Assembly (NCBI GenBank): GCA_958349075.1
Contig: CATWBR010000340.1
Span: 1-5,067 of the forward strand
Length of the DNA: 5,067 bases
From: an uncultured Clostridium sp.
GTDB taxonomy: Bacteria > Bacillota > Clostridia > Lachnospirales > Lachnospiraceae
Direction of reading: 5' to 3'
Notes under the pieces: model-generated
Told to the model about the DNA's origin: nothing
Seen by the model: the letters and a program-made list of their open reading frames with translations, nothing else
Database searches by the model: none
Made by a program: the position numbers and the translations under genes
Part shown: piece after piece, positions 1 to 5,067 of the stretch
How positions within the stretch are numbered: position 1 is the stretch's first letter
Layout of the letters: each line of letters starts with the position of its first letter

Positions 1-1014
1 ACATAATCTCATACCGAGCATTTCTTTTGCCTTGAAGAGATGTCTGATATACGCCCGGCTGTAAGAACGGCATGCCGGACAGCCGCATCCCTCCTCAAGA
101 GGTCTCGAATCCAGCTCATATTTCGAATTGAGCAGGTTCATCTTGCCATGGTTTGTGTATACATGGCTGTGGCGTCCGTTCCTCGTCGGATATACGCAGT
201 CGAAGAAATCCACGCCGCGGTCCACTGCCTCCAGGATGTTGGCCGGCGTTCCCACTCCCATCAGGTAAGTAGGTTTATTCTCCGGCAGATACGGAACAAC
301 CGAATCCAGTATGCGGTACATCTCATCGTGAGTTTCCCCCACGGCCAGGCCGCCCACCGCATAACCGTCCAAATCCATTTCGCTGATGGCCTTTGCGTGT
401 TCAATACGGATATCGTCATAAACCGCTCCCTGGTTGATTCCAAAAAGGAGCTGCTCTTGGTTCACCGTGTCGGGCAGGGAGTTGAGACGTTTCATCTCCT
501 CCTTACAGCGGACAAGCCACCTCGTGGTCCTGTCTACCGATGCCTGGACATACTCCCTGGAAGCCACGCTGGAAGGACATTCATCGAATGCCATCGCGAT
601 CGTGGAACCCAGGTTGGACTGAATCTGCATACTCTCCTCCGGCCCCATGAATATCTTCCTGCCGTCGATATGGGAGTTGAAATAAACGCCCTCCTCCTTA
701 ATCTTTCGGAGGCCCGACAGGGAAAATACCTGGAATCCGCCGGAATCCGTCAGAATCGGCCTGTCCCAGTGCATAAACTTGTGAAGGCCGCCAAACTGTT
801 TAATCAGCTTGTCTCCGGTCCTCACATGAAGGTGGTAGGTGTTGGACAGCTCCACCTGGGTACCGATTTCCTTCAGATCGTCGGTCGACACGGCGCCTTT
901 AATAGCACCGACCGTACCCACGTTCATGAAAACCGGTGTCTGGATAGTACCGTGGGCGGTTTTCATCTCCGCCCTCTTGGCACGTCCGTCTTTATAAAGA
1001 ATCTTGTATTCCAT
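1..1014 (-). CDS. tgt: Queuine/preQ1 tRNA-ribosyltransferase (TGT), C-terminus cut by window edge
   Basis: This cytosolic enzyme swaps guanine-34 in the anticodon of GUN tRNAs (Asp, Asn, His, Tyr) for preQ1, a step of queuosine synthesis. The frame is open from the ATG at 1014 to base 1, giving 338 codons with no stop; the family is usually about 370-380 residues, so roughly 40 are missing. The protein shows PVFMNVGT (27-34), LSNTYHLH (56-63), LTDSGGFQVFSL (88-99) with the likely catalytic base Asp90, AMAFDEC (140-146), GINQGAVYDDIR (192-203), GGLAVGE (221-227), and FFDCVYPTRNGR (270-281) with the likely nucleophile Asp272. The zinc site CGCPAC (Cys310, 312, 315) is present; its histidine ligand should lie just past the edge. 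The start is only 3 bases after the secDF stop with just a weak AAAGAG upstream, so translation is probably coupled. Identity is close to certain from motif order. Confidence 0.97.
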   Translation of the reverse strand, partial: MEYKILYKDGRAKRAEMKTAHGTIQTPVFMNVGTVGAIKGAVSTDDLKEIGTQVELSNTYHLHVRTGDKLIKQFGGLHKFMHWDRPILTDSGGFQVFSLSGLRKIKEEGVYFNSHIDGRKIFMGPEESMQIQSNLGSTIAMAFDECPSSVASREYVQASVDRTTRWLVRCKEEMKRLNSLPDTVNQEQLLFGINQGAVYDDIRIEHAKAISEMDLDGYAVGGLAVGETHDEMYRILDSVVPYLPENKPTYLMGVGTPANILEAVDRGVDFFDCVYPTRNGRHSHVYTNHGKMNLLNSKYELDSRPLEEGCGCPACRSYSRAYIRHLFKAKEMLGMRLC

Positions 1015-1017
1015 AAA

Positions 1018-3174
1018 TTATTTCTCTTTCTTTGTCTTTGCCGAACGTGCCTCGGCTGCCTTCTTCTCCTTATTCTGGCTGAAGACATACCACAGGGAAC
1101 CGGTCAGGCAAACGGAAGAGTACGTACCGCAGACAATACCAACCATTAACGGAAGTGCAAACTCACGGATGGAGGAAACACCCATCAGGAAGAGTACGAA
1201 TACCATGATAAAAGTGGTAAGGGAAGTATTGATACTTCTTGTCAGCGTCTGGCTGATACTCAGGTTTACAACATCTTCAACCGTCTGTGTATGCTTTTTC
1301 AGCTTCATATTCTCACGGATACGGTCGAAAATAACAATGGTGGCATTGATGGAATAACCCACGATGGTCAGCATACATGCAATAAAGGTGGAGCCAACGG
1401 ACCACTTGAATACCGCATAGAATGTGATGACTACAAGTACGTCATGCACGAGAGCCAGAACCGCGCTGGCCGCAAATGTGATGTTGCTGAAACGGAACCA
1501 GATATAAAGCAGCATACAGATTGTGGCAATAACTACGGCGATGATGGCATCCTGCTTCATCTCGTTGCTGATTGCGCCGGAAATACTGTCGGCCGTAATC
1601 TTCTCCTGGTCAACACCAAAGTTGTCGACCATAGCCTGATCAAGCGCTTCTCTCTCTTCCACGCTCAGCGTTCTCGTCTTGATGATAACCTCATTCGTTC
1701 CGGCTACCTTCTGGGTCTGGGTTCCCGCTTCCCCCGTAATCTTCTCCACAACCGGAACAACCTCTGACGAAATCTGGTCTAAGGACAGATCCTCATTGAA
1801 GGTTACATTGGTGGAGGTTCCTCCACGGAACTCCATGCTGTAATTCAGAATGGAACCTGTTGAGGAGCTGTTCAGTCCCATTGCTGCAAATCCCGCTACA
1901 ATCATAACTGCAGAAATTGCAAAACAAATTTTTTTGTATTTTAAGAACGGTTTTACCTTGGTGTCCTTCTTAATTCCATAGAATTTAGCATCCTGTAATC
2001 CTGCCTCATACAGACAGTTCAGAGTAAACTTTGTCACAAACAGGGCTGTGAACATGGAAAGGATAATACCAATCGCCAGTGTGGAGGCGAACCCTTTTAC
2101 AGTACCGGATCCTCTCCAGAAAAGAACTGCCGCTGCAATCAGGGTTGTTACGTTACCGTCGATGATAGCGGAAAGCGCTTTTGCAAAACCTGTCTTAATT
2201 GCGGATTTTACCGTCTTGCCAAGACCAATCTCCTCCTTGATACGCGTGAAGATGATAACGTTGGCATCCACGGCCATACCGATGGACAGGATGATACCTG
2301 CCACGCCCGGAAGGGTGAGCGTCACCTCAAACGCTGCCAACAGTACCAGAATCAGGCCTACATACAGGCAGAGTGCAATGGACGCTGCAATACCAGGTAT
2401 CAGGTACGCAAAAATCATGAATACAACAACAATGGCGAAGCCGATTGCACCGGCCTTAAGGCTGGTGGAGATGGCTTCCTGGCCCAGCTTTGCGCCAACT
2501 ACGTTGGAACGAAGCTCTTCCAGTTCCAGGGAAAGGGAACCGATACGGATTGTAGCAGCCAGATTCTCAGCTTCCTCATAGCTTCCCATTCCGTCGATAC
2601 GGCACTGTCCGCCTGTGATTGGCTCTTTTACATTAGGAGCGGAAATAGGCTGTCCGTCATATACGATATAAATTGGTTTTCCAACACCGTTTGTAGTTGC
2701 ATCGGCAAATGCCTTTGTGCCATCCTCATTGAAAGTCAGGGCAACCACATACTCTTTTACGCCGCTGCTGTCATCCATGCCGGCTTTGGCGCTGCTCACC
2801 TGCTTTCCATCCAGAACCTGGTTAAATTCAGAGTCCAGGAAAACAAGGGAACCCGGTTTGCCTAATTCCTGCAAAATCGCGTTGGCATCGGAAACACCAG
2901 GGATATCTACGTTGATACGGTTGCTGCCTTCCTGATAAACCTCAGCCTCAGTGCTGTAGTTCTGCACCCTCTGCTGCAGCTTATAGATCGTGTCCGCCAT
3001 ATCTTCTGAAGACGGATTTTCCTCTTTTGCCTGGTAGGTAATGCTGACACCGCCGGCCAGATCCAGTCCCAGCTTGATTGATTCCATCGTTGAATATCCA
3101 AAGTAACCGAATATACCGACGGCAACAAGCAGGATCAGCAGCCCTAAGAGGCCCTTTCCTTTTTTGTTCTTCAT
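1018..3174 (-). CDS. secDF: SecDF fusion protein, Sec translocon accessory motor
   Basis: This membrane protein uses the proton gradient to help pull preproteins through SecYEG. The 718 residues hold SecD and SecF in one chain, close to the Bacillus SecDF length. SecD part: TM1 about 9-28, GLDLAGG (36-42), an external P1 domain to about 240, then five helices with VDANVIIFTRIKEE and the essential-type Asp303. SecF part from about 410: TM about 414-434, MEFRGGTS (447-454), an external P4 domain to about 540, then five helices with VGYSIN (605-610), FDRIREN (616-622) and TRSINTSLTT (645-654, Arg646). Residue 611 is Ala, where SecF proteins usually have Asp. The C-terminus is a basic cytoplasmic tail. 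An upstream in-frame ATG at 3198 would add eight residues but lacks a ribosome binding site; the ATG at 3174 has AAGGAG seven bases upstream, so I chose it. The gene follows scfB by 68 bp with no terminator. Confidence 0.96.
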   Translation of the reverse strand: MKNKKGKGLLGLLILLVAVGIFGYFGYSTMESIKLGLDLAGGVSITYQAKEENPSSEDMADTIYKLQQRVQNYSTEAEVYQEGSNRINVDIPGVSDANAILQELGKPGSLVFLDSEFNQVLDGKQVSSAKAGMDDSSGVKEYVVALTFNEDGTKAFADATTNGVGKPIYIVYDGQPISAPNVKEPITGGQCRIDGMGSYEEAENLAATIRIGSLSLELEELRSNVVGAKLGQEAISTSLKAGAIGFAIVVVFMIFAYLIPGIAASIALCLYVGLILVLLAAFEVTLTLPGVAGIILSIGMAVDANVIIFTRIKEEIGLGKTVKSAIKTGFAKALSAIIDGNVTTLIAAAVLFWRGSGTVKGFASTLAIGIILSMFTALFVTKFTLNCLYEAGLQDAKFYGIKKDTKVKPFLKYKKICFAISAVMIVAGFAAMGLNSSSTGSILNYSMEFRGGTSTNVTFNEDLSLDQISSEVVPVVEKITGEAGTQTQKVAGTNEVIIKTRTLSVEEREALDQAMVDNFGVDQEKITADSISGAISNEMKQDAIIAVVIATICMLLYIWFRFSNITFAASAVLALVHDVLVVITFYAVFKWSVGSTFIACMLTIVGYSINATIVIFDRIRENMKLKKHTQTVEDVVNLSISQTLTRSINTSLTTFIMVFVLFLMGVSSIREFALPLMVGIVCGTYSSVCLTGSLWYVFSQNKEKKAAEARSAKTKKEK

Positions 3175-3181
3175 TGCTTTT

Positions 3182-3187
3182 CTCCTT
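3182..3187 (-). promoter_or_regulatory. Ribosome binding site of secDF
   Basis: AAGGAG on the minus strand lies 7 bases before the ATG at 3174. It decides the start against the upstream in-frame ATG at 3198, which has only AGCAAGCATAG before it. The 12-base string AAGGAGAAAAGC is shared with the scfB ribosome binding site. Confidence 0.8.
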
Positions 3188-3242
3188 TTGCTTTTCATCT
3201 ATGCTTGCTTTTCAGCCGTGTTTCTCAAATAATCTTCTTCTT

Positions 3243-4640
3243 TTATTCTTCCTCGGCCAGAGCCGCTTTAATCATAATTGCGCATTCAATGCGCTTTTTC
3301 TGCATCTCGCATCCGATGTCGTAGGCATCTGTAATGGAGCCGTGGAAGTTAAAAGAGTTGGCCGCACAGCCGCCGCTGCAATAAAATCTGGCGAAGCAGT
3401 CCCTGCACTTGTCCTTTGCGTAGACATTGCAAAGCTTGAATTCATCACGGATCGCCGAATTCGTCACTCCCTCATCCACATTGCCGAGCAGGAATTCTTC
3501 ATTTCCCACAAACTGATGGCACGGGTAGAGATCCCCCCATGGCGTGACTGCCAGGTACTCGGTTCCCGAACCGCAGCCGGAAAGGCGTTTTGCAACACAG
3601 GGTCCCTGGTTCAGATCCAGCATAAAGTGGAAAAAGGTGAATCCCCTTCCCTCTTTCTGGCGCTTGATATATTCCACAGCCAGTTTATCGTACTCTTCCA
3701 TAATCTGAGGAAGATCTTCCTCCCGGATGGCGTAATCTTCCTCCGGAGGAGCCACAACCGGCTCTATGGACATCTTTTCAAATCCGAGATCTGCAAAATG
3801 AAGCACATCCCCTGAGAAGTCCAGGTTATTTCTGGTGAATGTCCCTCTGACAAAGTAGTCACGTTCCGCCCGCTCTTTTGCAAACTTCTGGAACTTCGGA
3901 ACGATCAGGTCATAGCTTCCTTTTCCATTCCGGAACGGACGCATTCTGTCGTTGACATCCTGTCTTCCGTCCAGGCTCAGAACAACATTGCTCATCTCCC
4001 TGTTACAGAAATCCATGATCCCGTCATTTAACAGAACCCCGTTTGTTGTCAGGGTAAAACGGAATTTCTTATTGTAAAGCTCCTCCTGGGAACGGCCGTA
4101 TTCCACGAGCTGTTTTACAACCTCCCAATTCATCAGAGGCTCGCCGCCGAAAAAGTCCACTTCCAGATTTCTCCTGGAACCGGAATTTGCAATCAGAAAA
4201 TCGAGCGCCTTCTTCCCCACCTCAAAGCTCATCAGCGCCCTGCGGCCATGGTACTCTCCCTCTTCCGCAAAGCAGTACTTACAGGCCAGATTGCAGTCGT
4301 GGGCAATATGGAGACAAAGCGCTTTTACAACCGTCTGCCTCTTTTTAAAATCCATGACATAGTCTTTATACACATCGGCAGTAAAAAGCTCTTCCCGGTC
4401 AATCAGCTCCTGAATATCGGAAAATGCTTCCTTTATCTCGTCTGTACTGTATTTTTCCTTCAGAATGCCCGTCACTTCCTCTGCTGCAGCCTGAGGCACC
4501 GGCGCAGGTTCACTCATGTCCTCGAGCTTCTCTGAGAGAAGTTTAATTGCATCATAAAGAAGCGGATCCACTGAATGGACAGAACCGCTGTTAACGTCTA
4601 AAACGATATAAAAACCGTTATTTATATATTGATGAATCAC
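3243..4640 (-). CDS. scfB: SCIFF peptide maturase, radical SAM/SPASM thioether-forming enzyme
   Basis: This 465-residue cytosolic enzyme should use S-adenosylmethionine and iron-sulfur clusters to join cysteine sulfurs of the scfA peptide to threonine carbons (ranthipeptide crosslinks). The N-terminal ~95 residues (MIHQYINNGFYIVLDVNSGS onward) match the family's peptide-recognition (RRE) region. The radical SAM cluster motif is Cys116-x3-Cys120-x2-Cys123 (CNLACKYC), followed by the SAM-contact motif FFGGEP (163-168), TLTTNG (196-201) and LSLDG (221-225). The C-terminal SPASM region has Cys348, Cys356, WGDLYPC ending at Cys374, Cys404, the cluster CRDCFARFYCSGGC (Cys412, 415, 421, 425) and Cys444, enough for two auxiliary 4Fe-4S clusters. 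The start is GTG with AAGGAG 8 bases upstream, and it gives the usual MIHQY beginning. Length is normal for the family and all expected cysteines are present. The precursor gene lies 268 bp upstream. The exact crosslinks made here are inferred from characterised homologues such as CteB. Confidence 0.97.
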   Translation of the reverse strand: MIHQYINNGFYIVLDVNSGSVHSVDPLLYDAIKLLSEKLEDMSEPAPVPQAAAEEVTGILKEKYSTDEIKEAFSDIQELIDREELFTADVYKDYVMDFKKRQTVVKALCLHIAHDCNLACKYCFAEEGEYHGRRALMSFEVGKKALDFLIANSGSRRNLEVDFFGGEPLMNWEVVKQLVEYGRSQEELYNKKFRFTLTTNGVLLNDGIMDFCNREMSNVVLSLDGRQDVNDRMRPFRNGKGSYDLIVPKFQKFAKERAERDYFVRGTFTRNNLDFSGDVLHFADLGFEKMSIEPVVAPPEEDYAIREEDLPQIMEEYDKLAVEYIKRQKEGRGFTFFHFMLDLNQGPCVAKRLSGCGSGTEYLAVTPWGDLYPCHQFVGNEEFLLGNVDEGVTNSAIRDEFKLCNVYAKDKCRDCFARFYCSGGCAANSFNFHGSITDAYDIGCEMQKKRIECAIMIKAALAEEE

Positions 4641-4648
4641 TAGCTTTT

Positions 4649-4654
4649 CTCCTT
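4649..4654 (-). promoter_or_regulatory. Ribosome binding site of scfB
   Basis: AAGGAG on the minus strand lies 8 bases before the GTG at 4640 and supports this non-ATG start; the next in-frame ATG is 41 codons further in, inside the recognition domain. It sits 14 bases beyond the outer helix of the folded spacer, so it should stay accessible in that fold. Confidence 0.8.
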
Positions 4655-4683
4655 ATCCAGACATATGTAGGCAGACAATACCA

Positions 4684-4788
4684 GTGTCCTGTCCCGTCCA
4701 CGTTTTAACGAAAAGCACGCTCCACGAACTTTTCATCGCCAATCAATCGGACAGTGCCGCCCGGTTGAATGTGAACGAGACAAGACAC
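4684..4788. repeat. Imperfect 21-bp inverted repeat with 63-bp interior
   Basis: The arms are 4684-4704 (plus strand begins GTGTCCTGTCCCG) and 4768-4788 (ends CGAGACAAGACAC). Compared as an inverted repeat, 17 of 21 positions are identical and all four differences are transitions. Three become G-U pairs and one an A-C mismatch in minus-strand RNA. The interior holds two smaller palindromes. Long imperfect palindromes of this kind occur both in structured RNAs and in ERIC-like intergenic repeats; no flanking target-site duplication was identified. Confidence 0.75.
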
Positions 4789-4830
4789 CACCCCCAAGTC
4801 ATGTAGGTGACCGCAGGGGCCGTCTTGCCT
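4778..4830 (-). promoter_or_regulatory. Alternative hairpin competing with the main fold
   Basis: AGGCAAGAC (4830-4822) can pair over nine positions, one G-U, with GTCTTGTCT (4786-4778). This extends the P4 stem-loop into a hairpin of about 20 pairs. The same bases are needed for P0 and P1 of the larger fold, so the two structures exclude each other. This hairpin is transcribed first. The arrangement resembles attenuator or riboswitch switching, but no terminator arm was found, and the competition may have no function. Confidence 0.3.
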
Positions 4831-4908
4831 GCCTTCCTTGTCAAATCTCTTCTGTTTACCGACGCTGAAAAGCTGGCAAAGCAAACTCTTCATCGTTTTA
4901 CGAGGAAA

Positions 4909-5055
4909 TTAGCGATTCTGGTTCTCGCAGCTCTGGTTTCCTACTGTACAGGATGTCTTACATGCAGACTGACAGGATGTCTGGCATTCACCGCAGCCGC
5001 CCTTCTTCATGCTATTCTTTAAAGTATTTGTGTTTAATGTTTTAACGTGTTTCAT
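4909..5055 (-). CDS. scfA: SCIFF ranthipeptide precursor (six-cysteine peptide)
   Basis: This 48-residue precursor should be crosslinked by the radical SAM enzyme encoded next. The leader begins MKHVKTLNTNTLKNS, as in the SCIFF family, and leads to GGCGEC. Six cysteines fall within 23 residues: Cys21, 24, 28, 32, 36 and 43. The core reads CGECQTSCQSAC then KTSCTVGNQSCENQNR. Thr26, Thr34 and Thr37 are possible crosslink acceptors. In the homologue CteA a Cys32-Thr37 thioether has been reported, and both positions are kept here. There is no signal peptide. The gene is too short for ordinary ORF calling; I found it by reading the reverse strand. The ATG at 5055 has GGA 10-12 bases upstream at the very edge of the window, probably the end of a ribosome binding site. 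The promoter lies outside the window. The mature product and its role are unknown here; work in solventogenic clostridia linked ranthipeptides to cell-density signalling. Confidence 0.96.
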   Translation of the reverse strand: MKHVKTLNTNTLKNSMKKGGCGECQTSCQSACKTSCTVGNQSCENQNR

Positions 5056-5067
5056 TATTATATATCC

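Larger units (their letters stand above)
4669..4834 (-). ncRNA. Candidate structured intercistronic RNA between scfA and scfB
   Basis: On the transcribed strand this 166-nt stretch folds almost completely when paired by hand. P0, AGGCAGGCAAGAC (4834-4822) with GTATTGTCTGCCT (4681-4669), has 12 of 13 positions paired. It encloses stem-loop P4: 4820-4815 with 4795-4790, then 4812-4808 with 4801-4797, loop CCTACA. It also encloses a 21-position helix P1 (4788-4768 with 4704-4684, 20 paired). P1 ends in a three-way junction with P2 (CAACCGG 4767-4761 with CCGATTG 4750-4744, one C-A mismatch) and P3 (GATGAAAAG 4737-4729 with CTTTTCGTT 4715-4707). Many pairs are G-U, so the fold suits the minus strand better than the plus. 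No U-tract follows, so it is not an intrinsic terminator. I recognise no Rfam family. It could be a regulatory or processing element, or a dispersed palindromic repeat. The rest of the spacer (4835-4908) shows nothing clear. Confidence 0.5.

Noticed and set aside
40..1149. Long plus-strand open frame of 369 codons
   Set aside because: It is the reverse shadow of tgt and the end of secDF. The minus strand carries the conserved TGT motifs in one unbroken frame, and the plus frame resembles no protein I know.
1929..1935. Run of seven A in the secDF message near the SecD-SecF junction, a possible slippage site
   Set aside because: The fused frame is complete through it, the shifted frame shows no early stop at the domain boundary, and there is no obvious downstream stimulatory structure. 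A7 runs are common in such genes.
3175..3242. Terminator or promoter between scfB and secDF
   Set aside because: Only a trivial GCT-GAAA-AGC hairpin is present, with no T-tract and no paired -35/-10 boxes, so readthrough is the simpler reading.
3078..3815. Plus-strand open frame of 245 codons
   Set aside because: It runs antisense across the start of secDF and the end of scfB, both of which are firmly identified; its translation has no recognisable domain.
4684..4704. The P1 helix as a terminator after scfA
   Set aside because: The 3' arm is followed by TGGTATTG rather than a T-rich tract, and the helix is interrupted by a three-way junction instead of a short loop.
4837..4842. TTGACA on the minus strand as a -35 promoter box for scfB
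   Set aside because: The bases 17 downstream are GGCCCC, with no TATAAT-like -10, and they fall inside the P4 stem.

Overview
The window looks like chromosomal DNA from a clostridial Firmicute, probably a gut Lachnospiraceae relative. This rests on the SCIFF ranthipeptide pair, a SecD-SecF fusion in one chain, AAGGAG-type ribosome binding sites, moderate GC content and a tgt gene of clostridial type. It contains no transposase, phage gene or CRISPR array. Every convincing gene lies on the minus strand, so transcription runs from high to low coordinates.

In the order of transcription: scfA (4909-5055) encodes a 48-residue six-cysteine precursor peptide. A 268-bp spacer (4641-4908) follows. 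scfB (3243-4640) encodes the radical SAM/SPASM enzyme that should install thioether crosslinks in the peptide. After 68 bp comes secDF (1018-3174, 718 residues), the accessory membrane motor of the Sec translocon. Three bases after its stop, tgt (queuine tRNA-ribosyltransferase) begins and runs off the left edge without its last few dozen codons. No intrinsic terminator is visible between the genes, so one transcript could cover all four.

The peptide-enzyme pair is a known system (SCIFF, or six cysteines in forty-five; ranthipeptide class). The peptide has the cysteine spacing and acceptor threonines of that family, and no dedicated protease or exporter is visible. The same operon carries the Sec accessory protein, a linkage whose meaning is unclear.

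The least explained part is the scfA-scfB spacer. It does not look like a normal gene, but on the transcribed strand bases 4669-4834 can fold almost completely. An outer helix closes over a stem-loop and a 21-bp helix, and the helix ends in a three-way junction. Wobble pairs occur on the transcribed strand where the opposite strand would have A-C mismatches. A second, mutually exclusive 9-bp pairing is also possible. I recognise no named RNA family here. It may be an undescribed intercistronic RNA element or an ERIC-like palindromic repeat. A second oddity is an alanine in SecDF where a conserved transmembrane aspartate of SecF is expected.
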